The position numbers were made by a program, and so were the translations under genes. Source: Golubevia sp. BC0850 (Eukaryota > Basidiomycota > Exobasidiomycetes > Golubeviales > Golubeviaceae). Taken from it: a stretch of DNA of 64,000 nucleotides. Below are positions 55,931 to 64,000 of the stretch, in pieces (positions within the stretch are counted from its first letter, which is position 1; each line of letters starts with the position of its first letter). The stretch spans positions 558,001 to 622,000 of the forward strand of contig JAAVVG010000017.1 of NCBI GenBank assembly GCA_012976225.1, in the 5' to 3' direction. The notes under the pieces are model-generated. The model saw nothing but the letters and a program-made list of their open reading frames with translations. It was not told the origin of the DNA and searched no databases.

Positions 55931-58262
55931 TTAGTTCGAACTAGCTCCAACCCCATTAGTCTTCGCAACAGCTGGAGGTTTCTCCGCCACATGTTCCGCA
56001 GTCTTCTCAGCCTGCATTGGAGTGAATCCCATCGCTTGTTGATTTCTCTTTACTTTTGCAGAAGCTCTAGCCGCGGCTAAGAGATACGGTCTAGGTCTTG
56101 AAAGTGGAGAGTTTGGTCTTGAATGACTTGAATGAGAAGGTCTTCTTTCCCATCCACCTGACGAAGAAGAACCTCTTCTATTGAGTTGTCTGATCACTGC
56201 TTCGTCCTCATCATCTCCATCTCCATCGATCTCGACAGCTAGATAACCATCTTCATCTGCTTCTGCTTCGATACGTTCTCGTTCGGCTTTGATACGTTCT
56301 TGAGCTTCTTCGCACCTGGTTCGTAGGAAATGAATTACATCTCTAGGCGATTCGGCACCGAAGATAGCTGTTCCTCCGACGATGACGTTGGCACCTGAGG
56401 ATAAGAGAAGGTGAAGACAAGAAAGGTGGTCAGTCTAGGTAGACAATATGGAATCGATTTGACCTTCCACATCACTCACCAGCATCGGCACATCGATCGA
56501 TTGTCTTTGGTCCAACCCCTCCATCGACTTCAATGTTCAAGTTTGGAAATCGAGCACGCAATTCCGCGACCTGGGTAGATGGAAGAAGGAGAGAGATTAG
56601 CACTCCTGATCCCCAAAGGTGAATGTATGCCTCCCTTTTCCCTCAAAATCCAACATCAAACCCACTTTAGGCATGCATTCCTTCATGAACTTCTGTCCTC
56701 CGGCACCTGATAAAGATAACATGACGATAAAAGAGAGGTGTTAGCAAGTGGTAAAGATCACGTCTGGGAAAGCGCTATTTCCCTCTACGAGTGCCCCGAT
56801 ATTTCAAAGCCTCCAATATTGGTCCTTCTAAAGTTCAAGCTTGTATGAAGGAACGCAGCTTGGGCGGGTAGACGTTCGAGTCCTTCCTAAAAGAGTTCTC
56901 GTCCTTCCTAAAAGAGTTCTCGTCCTCTGGACCTTTACTTCCAAAGTTGGTCCGCCCCCCCCCCCCACACACTGAAGTCTTCTATCCAACCGCCCTTCTT
57001 TTCTCAGCTCCTTCAGCTTTGCCTTCCAGATATTTTTGCGCAGGAGCTCAAAAGACTCACCAGGCCACACAGTCATCACCAAAATCATGTCCACCGCTTC
57101 TCCCAATTCATTTGAGATTTCGCTCGAAGGCGTTCCTGGATTGATGGCAACTGCAGCTTTCATTTTGGTGGCACGGATTTGACGAACTACGTCCAATGGA
57201 TCATCTGTTTGTATGCAGTATCAGTATCAGTTGAAGTCGTTGAGGTTCAAGATCAATGAAAGGTTGTGGTTGAAATTGTGTGTCGGAATCGAAGAAAAAG
57301 ATTTAGAAAAATCGGAAGGTGTCAAGTTGAAGTGGTCGAGTTGAGATGAATTTAAGATAGAATGTCAAAGAAGAGACAATCGGAGCAAGAGATCAGAAGA
57401 AGTAGAGGAGAAGGACACTGTTAAGAAATGTGGAGCTGGTAAGAACTCACCTGTGGCTTCTAGGTGAAACGTATACGACGCTCCTCCAGCTTCCGAGATA
57501 TCTTTGACCCACTGCAATAGTTCAAGATGTAGAGAAGTGATGGGCAGGGATCAGCAGAGAGAAAAGATAAAGCGTTGAAGGGAAATCAAAGAGAACGGAG
57601 TGGATAGCTTTGTCTTTCATCACTGATCCTTCTGTCGGATACCTGACATTCCACACGACAGATGATGAGCTTCCTATCTTCAGAAAGGAAACTGAGAACG
57701 GCTTCAATCGATCCTCCGGCCTTCTTCGCCTTGCCTGCCTAGTCGTGTGCGAGCTGGGAGCTGTTAGATCTCCCGAAAGAGATGAGATACTCACCCTACC
57801 AGGTTCAGTAACCATCATATGACAATCCATGAAAGCAGTTGGAATGGATTTATGAACTGAAGCAATGATTGGAGCTCCCATCACAATGTTCGGTACAAAG
57901 TGACTGCATAGGATTCGATTCGGTTGGGGAGAGAAAAGTGAAAAAATGGCAGAGACTCTGTAAGATGACTGTGACTAGTTGAGAGAGGTTGAAAGGATAG
58001 ATGATGAACTTACCCATCCATGATATCTAAGATGTTCAGAACATGGAGCCAAGGAGAGGAAGAGGAGTCAGGATCTAATGGACCATCTCAGTTCTTGCTA
58101 TTTCCGTCTGTGCTTGCCCCAAAGTAGATGGACTTCTCTTGAACCATTTTACTTACCCATATGTAACCAATCAGCCCCATTATCTATCATTCTCTGACAT
58201 TCACAAGTCAAGTTACCCAAATCTGAAGCTAAAACTGAAGGCGCGATCTTTGTAGAAGGCAT
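55931..58262 (-). CDS. RPE1: Ribulose-phosphate 3-epimerase with a C-terminal extension (eight exons)
   Basis: Exons 58262-58157, 58026-58014, 57903-57795, 57511-57451, 57204-57061, 56706-56666, 56570-56480 and 56394-55931 give 342 residues. The enzyme interconverts ribulose 5-phosphate and xylulose 5-phosphate in the pentose phosphate pathway. The TIM barrel has [26 protein letters not shown] (metal and catalytic Asp), MDCHMMV, INPGTP, MTVWPG then GAGGQKFM, and IEVDGGVG. The second exon is 13 nt. Yeast Rpe1 is 238 residues. Here about 105 extra residues follow the barrel: a Glu/Arg-rich helix, an acidic run (DGDGDDEDE) and a Ser/Arg-rich tail. The MTVWPG stretch differs from the usual MTVEPG (Glu replaced by Trp). 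Confidence 0.92.
56881..56922. repeat. Tandem 21-bp duplication inside an RPE1 intron
   Basis: Two perfect adjacent copies of a 21-bp unit beginning TCCTTCCTAAAAGAG. A run of 12 C follows at 56955-56966. Confidence 0.85.
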
Positions 58263-58563
58263 GCTTTAAGATATGAGGAGGGAGTGGGACAGGAAGAGAA
58301 AGAAAGCAAACAACTGTGACTTGGAGCGATTCGGTGTTAGAGGCAGTGAAAGATGTTGTCAATCTGAATTGGCTTTGAAAGTTGGTTAGAGTATTTTGGA
58401 GGAAGAGAAGAGATTTTGGGTACCGGTTCAGAGTGGAGCGTTGGCATGGAAGGCGATTTCGTGAGGCTGCGTCTGGAAAACTCGCATAATTCCTTGTTTC
58501 TTTCTTATATTTCTCTCCAATTCTCTGGAATTCTACTATTTTCCGAAGTCAAGGTGAAGCAGC
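58263..58563. promoter_or_regulatory. Divergent promoter, RPE1 and the unknown nuclear-type gene
   Basis: These 301 bp lie between opposite start codons. No specific element recognised. Confidence 0.45.
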
Positions 58564-60308
58564 ATGAATCAACAACTCAACGGGAACTACAGAAGTAACT
58601 CAGCTCAACAACAATCACAGCAGCAACAACAGAATCCTTTCTGTTAGTAGCTCTTACTTCATCCTGAAATCTCCCGGCTTTTCTCACTTCGTCGTTCTTG
58701 GTTGCTAATCAACTCCCTCTCTTTATTACCTACTGCCTCCAGATTTCAGTCCAAGTCAATACCAAACTCATTCTCATCCACCGCCACAAGTTCAACCAAC
58801 TCCTCAACAACATTTCTTTCATTCTCCGAGTCTACCTTCCTCTTCCGGATCGGTCGGAGCCATCGGAATCGGTTCTAATTCCAATCTAAACTCTTCTTCT
58901 TCATCTTCTTCCAATCTTCCATCTTCTACTGATCTTTCATCAATAACTCAAAGTCCAAAGACTGCAGAAGAGAGAAATGAAGCCATCTATTCTTTGGAGA
59001 AACGTAGAGATGCTATCAAATTCACCATCGCCAATCTTCAGAGCGAGAAGGAGATGGCTAGATTGAGTGGAAGACCTTTTCAAAGTGAACACACTTTGAC
59101 TCATTTGAAGGATACTAGAGAGAGTCTTTCTGATCAGTTGATAGAGTTGATGCAATCGAAGGTGAGCATACGAAGAAATTGTTGAAGAGAGATGAGATGC
59201 AAATAAAGCTGACCTTTCACGTTTTCTCTACAGGTCTCCTCCAAGAGAAGTCGTTCAACTACCAATCAACGTGGACACAGAGCTCATAAACCAGGTTGGA
59301 CTCCAGGATCAGCATTTGGAGCTCATCAAGCATCAGAAGCATGGAATCGTTCAATTCCAAACAGACACGTCTTGCTAGCTTCCGGTCTGGGACACAGACC
59401 TCATGAACTTCTCTTCCCACCTCGTAAAACTCGTGCAAAGAAAGCTAGGGGAAGCAATGATGAAGATGAGGATAACGATGACGAAGATAACGAAGCTGAA
59501 CAAGTCTTGGGAGGATCTACTCCTGCAGAAACCTTGGCTGCCAATTCCAAAGCTCTTTGTGGAAGATGTAGAGTCGGACATGGAAATCACAAAGTCTCTG
59601 GAATTGGTAGATTCAATGATTCTGCAGAAGATTTCAGAGTTCAAGAAGGAAGTTTTACTATTAATCCGAATACCTATTCAGGTTCAGATTTGGATCTGGC
59701 AAATCAAACTCCTTGTGGTTGTGTGATTTCAGATGTTTTACTTCAATTCTTCATCTTTAAACAGGTTAGATTAAGTCATGATAAGAACAATCCTCTTTAT
59801 AATCAAGCTTCTCCTTGGTTTACTCCTGAACAATTGCAATAGTGAGTAAAGAGAGAAGCTCAAAGAACTCCTCGATGATGAGTTTGCTGATCTCTCGCTC
59901 TTCTTTCTTCACTTTTCCTATCTATTCAGCTTAAAAACTTTCTTATGGAAATTCTGTGGTGTCAACTTGGACGCTCTCTACCAACCATCTCAGAAAGACA
60001 GGTTCATGACCATCAGAAACGAGTTAGATAGAAGACTTTCAAATGATAACGAACTCAATCATTGGTGGGAATTCATTGGAAAAATTGATGAAATGTCAGT
60101 GGAAGAGGTCGAGTTCAGATTAAAAGTGGAAGAAGATGAAAAGATTAAGAAGAGAAAGATTGCAGAGGAGACTAAGAAAGCTGGTCTTCCTCCTAAAGGT
60201 CCTGGAAGACCTAGGAAAGATGCGAACCAGGAAGGAAGATCTTCAACTGCTAGTTCAACAACTGGAAAAGCTGGTGCAAGTAGAAAGGGAAAGGAGACTG
60301 AAAGGTAG
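58564..60308 (+). CDS. Hypothetical protein with Gln-rich N-terminus, Cys-rich centre and AT-hook-like motif
   Basis: Exons 58564-58642, 58743-59161, 59234-59841 and 59930-60308 give 494 residues. Exon 1 is Gln/Asn-rich, and its intron has a GTTAGT donor. Exon 2 is Ser/Pro-rich and ends in a helical segment (EAIYSLEKRRDAIKFTIANL). Exon 3 has a basic run (RGHRAHKPGWTPG), an acidic run (DEDEDNDDEDNEAE), then ALCGRCRVGHGNHKVSG and NQTPCGCVISD, which could bind a metal. Exon 4 carries WKFCGVNLDALYQ and a Lys/Glu helix, and ends with PKGPGRPRKDA, an AT-hook core (GRP flanked by Arg/Lys). Nuclear DNA binding is inferred from that motif. No family recognised. Confidence 0.75.
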
Positions 60309-60803
60309 TGGAGAAAGTGTTTTTTTTTTTCGTTCTGTTCTTTTTTCTAGATTTTGGAAGCTTCGTTTTCTTTGTCTTTATCCTTTTATTTGTAATCACC
60401 TTTGTTTTTGTTTTTCTGGTTAATCGCAATTCTACACTCCTTTGTATCTGTCACTCCCATCTCAAGCTCTCAAGCTCTGGTCTCCCCGCTTCATTTCTCT
60501 CCATCTGTCTTCGCAGAATCGCAGTTCGCAACTTCGCGACTTCGCAAGCAATTCTCACAATATATACTGCGCACCGATGTGCCGATCTCTTTGATGTGAA
60601 AGGGAAGATCTCATGCCAATTGATTGAAGCGATGGGGCTCGCCTTTCACATCTTCGGTGTTTTTGAGTTGGGATCTCACTTCACGAGCTCCTATTTAAAC
60701 CCTTCCCTCTGAATCTTCTTCTTTCCTTCGTCCTTCGTCCTCCAATCTTTCTCCTTATTCTAACCCTCACCCCACCTAATCGTTTCCTCTCACACAAGCA
60801 AAG
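60309..60803. other. Spacer and promoter of the flavin monooxygenase
   Basis: About 495 bp. T-rich 3' UTR on the left. A TATTTAAA at 60692-60699 lies 105 bp upstream of the next ATG. Confidence 0.4.
60692..60699 (+). promoter_or_regulatory. TATA-like TATTTAAA
   Basis: Sequence match at a plausible distance (105 bp) from the monooxygenase start codon. Confidence 0.4.
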
Positions 60804-62881
60804 ATGGTATCTCAAGTTGAACACAAAGAAGTTCTCATCATCGGTGCTGGTCTCTCTGGAATCAACGCTTCTTACAGAATTCAAAACGACACTCCTTATG
60901 GCAACGACTATGCTATTTTGGAAGGTAGAGATACCATGGGTGGAACCTGGTCTCTGTGAGTTTGATGCTTGGAGCAGAGGGAGGAGCTGAGGGTGCGTGC
61001 TTCTTTCATTATCTAACTTGACTAATCAAATCCTCTCTTCTGTCTCACTCTGAATTTGACTCATTTCTCATCAATTTTCAGTTTCGAATACCCTGGATTG
61101 AGATCTGATTCTGATATGTGTGAGTTCTCATCTCAATGCATCCAAGCAACTCGCTTTTCACATTCTCCGCTTCTTCCTCGGAGATCTCGATCCTTTCAAC
61201 ATTCACTCATCGCTCGTCAAATCCTGACTCCAATTCTCCACTTCTCCTTTCTTGATTCTTTTCACGCTTCCCCAAACAGACACTTTAGGATTCTCTTTCC
61301 GTCCTTGGAAGTCTGCTGAGTCTATCGCAGATGGACCTGCTATTTTGAAATACCTCAAAGAGACTGCCAGTGAATTCGGAATCGATAAGAAGATTCGTTA
61401 CAACCAGATGGTTTCCTCTGCTGACTGGAATTCTCAAGAAGCCAAATGGTATGTCAACATTGACATCAAGGATCCTTCTACTGCCGAAACTGTTTCGACT
61501 AAGCAGATGAGCTGCAAGTTCTTATACTTCTGTGCTGGTTATTACTCCTATGCTAAAGGTTTCCAAGCTGAACTACCTGGAATGGAGAAGTTCAAAGGAA
61601 AGTTCATTCACCCTCAACAATGGCCAAGAGGATTCGACTACTCAGGAAAGAAGGTGAGCTCTCTTTGACCTACAATGGAAGGAATCGGAGCTTTTTCGCT
61701 ATACGACCTGAATCACTACTAAACTTCGTTTTCATATCTGTTTCCACTTCTCAGGTCGTTATTATTGGATCAGGGGCCACTGCTGTTACTCTTTTACCTT
61801 CAATGACTCCAACAGCCTCTCACGTAACAATGCTTCAAAGATCTCCAAGTTACTTCATCACTCTTCCGAGAGGAGACCCTTTATCCGATCTTCTGAAATT
61901 CATTCTTCCGGCCAGTATCGCACATTCAATCATTCGTTTCATCATGACTCTTAGAAGTTACGTGTTCCTGTGGCTTTGTAGGTTGTTCCCAAGTGGTTCT
62001 CGGTCTGTTCTCAGATGGATGGTTTCAAAGCAACTGCCAAAGGACGTTCCTCTCGACCCACACTTCAAGCCTTCTTACAAACCTTGGGATCAGCGTGTCT
62101 GGTGAGTGGAATTAGAGAAAGTCAATCTTGCTCTTTGTCTTGACAGAAGCTCATCTGCTGACCTCCTCGACTCTTTCTTTGCCTCCTTCAGTTTGATTCC
62201 AGATGGAGATTTCTTCCAAGCTCTTCGATCTGGAAAGGGATCCATCCGAACTGATCACATTGCCGACTTCACTGAGAACTCAATTATCCTCAAGAGTGGA
62301 GAGAAATTGGAAGCCGATGTTGTTGTCAGTGCCACTGGTTTGGAAATGCAAATGGCTGGAGGTTCGAAGTTGAGCTTGGATGGAAAGGCTGTCAACATTG
62401 GAGATTCTTTCATCTACAAAGGGCAAATGTTACAGAACATCCCTAACATGGCTATCTGTCTAGGTGAGTGCTCGAAACTGAAAGAGCGAAGGGAAGGGAG
62501 GCTCTTTCTCTTTGATTCCAGCAATCGCCCCTGACCTTATCTCCTCCTCTATTCTTTCTTTCAAAAGGTTACACCAACGCATCTTGGTCTCTAGGAAGTG
62601 ATCTCGCCGCTCGTTACATCGCTCGTCTCCTTACTCACATGAAGACAAACGGACTCGATGTCGCTGTTCCAAGGACCAATGATGGAGTCCAAGAAGCTCA
62701 ACAACTTCTCAACCTATCTTCCGGATACGTTCAGAGAGCTTCCAAGAAGAAGATTCTCCCAAAAGCTGCTACTTCGAAGCCTTGGTACATGAGGACAAAT
62801 TACTTCTACGACTGGATCAACGTCAAGTTCGGAAGTGTTGAAGACTCTATGGAGTTCAAGACTATCCACAAGATCAAATGA
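60804..62881 (+). CDS. Flavin-containing monooxygenase, Baeyer-Villiger type
   Basis: Six exons (60804-60955, 61082-61119, 61280-61653, 61755-62101, 62192-62463, 62568-62881) give 498 residues. The FAD site EVLIIGAGLSGINASYRI and GGTWSLFEYPG open the protein. The Baeyer-Villiger signature F-x-G-x3-H-x3-W-P is present as FKGKFIHPQQWP, followed by the NADP site VVIIGSGATAVTLLP. The middle contains a hydrophobic stretch (ASIAHSIIRFIMTLRSYVFL) that could be a membrane anchor. QRVCLIPDGDFFQAL, split by an intron, is also typical. The substrate (a ketone, aldehyde or other electrophilic or nucleophilic centre) is not inferable. No cluster of secondary-metabolism genes surrounds it. Confidence 0.92.
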
Positions 62882-63333
62882 TTTTGTTGAACAATTAGCT
62901 CCTCCATCATCGTTCCTCTCATTTTAGAATACCCCCCCTCTCAATCCCTTGCTTTTCTCAAAATTCTCGTCTAATTGGTCACTCTTATCACACCCTCCTT
63001 CGTAGTCTACTATTTCTCGTTTCCTTTGGATCTTATTTGCAGTATTTATCATCTATCGATTGTTATTTACACTGTCCCGTTTTTGTAAATCCAAAAATCA
63101 CCTTGCTCGTGGAGCGCTTGCAATCGGAGCGCTTGCAATCGACGATCTTGCGAGCCGTTCGTGACTGCCTCCTCTTGGTTTATGATCCAATCAAAGTGGC
63201 GAGACAGATCTGAGATCTGAACATCAGTCTTTGTACTTGCAGAGGAAGAAAAGGACTTCTTGCCATCTCTCCCTTCTTCTTCTTTTCGCCCATCGCCAAT
63301 CGCACACTCTCAAGAACGCAACTCCTCTTCGCA
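62882..63333. other. Spacer with a 15-bp tandem duplication
   Basis: About 450 bp between the monooxygenase and the last frame. Two perfect copies of GGAGCGCTTGCAATC lie at 63111-63140. No gene seen. Confidence 0.5.
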
Positions 63334-64000
63334 ATGCATCTCGAGACGAAAGCCGCCAGAGTACAGCGTTGGTACACTAAAGCCGAGACCGTCTACGGTG
63401 GATCAAGCCAATCCTATTCAGACGAATCGGACCTTCAAGATGATCAAAGTTCAAGGAATGAAGTAGCACCCCAGTGGTTGATGGCCAGGCCTGTCTGGAA
63501 AAGGGAAGCAATTGAACTCCTACGCAACCGTCTTCAAGGATCAGACGAGGGAGAAAGAGAGCAGGATGGAGGACTTGAAGAAATCACGAAAAGCAGATCT
63601 GGGAGACCTTCAAACAACAATTCTATATCCAAGCTCCAGCAGTCTCGATCTGCTCGCGTTCAACCATGCAAAGAAAGAGTTTCTATTATAGAAAGATCTA
63701 GGAGCCTTTCGATGGGATCCAACCAAGCAGGCGAAGGAGCTCAATTCGCATCTCACAACGAACCTTCAAGAGATCAAGACCAAGAGGTGGAAGACGTCTC
63801 TATGCCTGGATTAGATGACTATCCCCGCTTCGATGAAACTTCAAATAGAGAGGTGCTTTCAGGCGCTTCTATCTCGGTACCCCAGTCAGTTCAAGAACGA
63901 CGAGGAGACAGATCTCTGGCTGCCAAAGCTTCTCCTCACAAATCTACAAAATTACCTCCAAATTGGCCCCCATCTCTCGAATTCAGCGCCTCTAAAGATC
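63334..64000 (+). CDS. Partial hypothetical protein running off the right edge
   Basis: From an ATG at 63334 the frame is open to the last base, 222 codons, with no stop. Random sequence of this base composition would rarely stay open so long. The protein is polar: KAARVQRWYTKAETVYGG, MARPVWKREAIELLRNRLQG, several short Ser/Arg segments (RSRSLSMGSNQ), acidic DQDQEVEDVSMPGLDDYP and SPHKSTKLPPNWPPSLEF. It looks like a disordered, possibly nuclear protein with phosphorylation sites. No family recognised. An upstream exon cannot be excluded. Confidence 0.65.
   Translation, partial: MHLETKAARVQRWYTKAETVYGGSSQSYSDESDLQDDQSSRNEVAPQWLMARPVWKREAIELLRNRLQGSDEGEREQDGGLEEITKSRSGRPSNNNSISKLQQSRSARVQPCKERVSIIERSRSLSMGSNQAGEGAQFASHNEPSRDQDQEVEDVSMPGLDDYPRFDETSNREVLSGASISVPQSVQERRGDRSLAAKASPHKSTKLPPNWPPSLEFSASKD

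Noticed and set aside
1-64000. tRNA genes, rRNA, CRISPR arrays, LTR-type or other virus-like elements, DNA transposons
   Set aside because: I looked for B-box-like words, terminal repeats and transposase or polymerase motifs and saw none I could support. A tRNAscan or RepeatMasker run would be decisive.

Overview
The window is nuclear DNA of a fungus. It is gene-dense and intron-rich: nearly every gene has several short introns (mostly about 50-270 nt) with GTGAGT or GTAAGT donors and CT-rich tracts before the acceptor. The gene set, the intron density and the C-terminal extensions suggest a basidiomycete, perhaps a yeast-like one; that placement is inference. I saw no transposon, no LTR-type fossil, no tRNA or rRNA gene and no CRISPR array. 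Exon joins below were chosen so that reading phase is kept and the joined protein matches the named family where one is known.

Layout. 0-18 kb is metabolism and proteolysis: a truncated 6-phosphofructo-2-kinase (-), S-adenosylmethionine decarboxylase, an unknown small gene, the multifunctional beta-oxidation enzyme (Fox2/MFE-2), glycogen synthase, a small secreted protein (13.0-13.7 kb), and proteasome subunit Rpn1. 18-32 kb holds an unknown protein, a SPAK/OSR1-like kinase (-), ESCRT-III Vps20, a Ser-rich unknown protein (-), a second, larger secreted protein related to the first (28.1-29.2 kb), and PP2A activator PTPA/Rrd (-). 32-37.7 kb is gene-poor: a decayed F-box/LRR-like gene, a 78-residue Lys-rich protein, a secreted repeat protein (-) and two long GA/CT tracts. 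37.7-52.9 kb returns to housekeeping: mitochondrial Mrp10 (-), TFIIB, a zinc-finger protein with composite CCCH+CCHC modules (-), an AIG1-like membrane protein (-), RPL30 (-) and RPL37 head to head, a calcineurin-like phosphatase (-) and a UCH deubiquitinase only 85 bp apart, and LYAR. 53-64 kb holds a GH1 glycosidase, ribulose-phosphate 3-epimerase (-), an unknown nuclear-type protein, a Baeyer-Villiger-type flavin monooxygenase, and an open frame running off the right edge.

There are no operons. Many genes sit in divergent pairs with short shared promoters (PFK2/SPE2, kinase/VPS20, MRP10/TFIIB, RPL30/RPL37, phosphatase/UCH, RPE/unknown). The most novel-looking items are the two related secreted precursors, built from repeated units of a Gly/Ala-rich hydrophobic helix plus an acidic tail separated by basic (kexin-like) sites. 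Next come the tandem composite zinc modules and a possible upstream frame that ends on the start codon of the S-adenosylmethionine decarboxylase gene.
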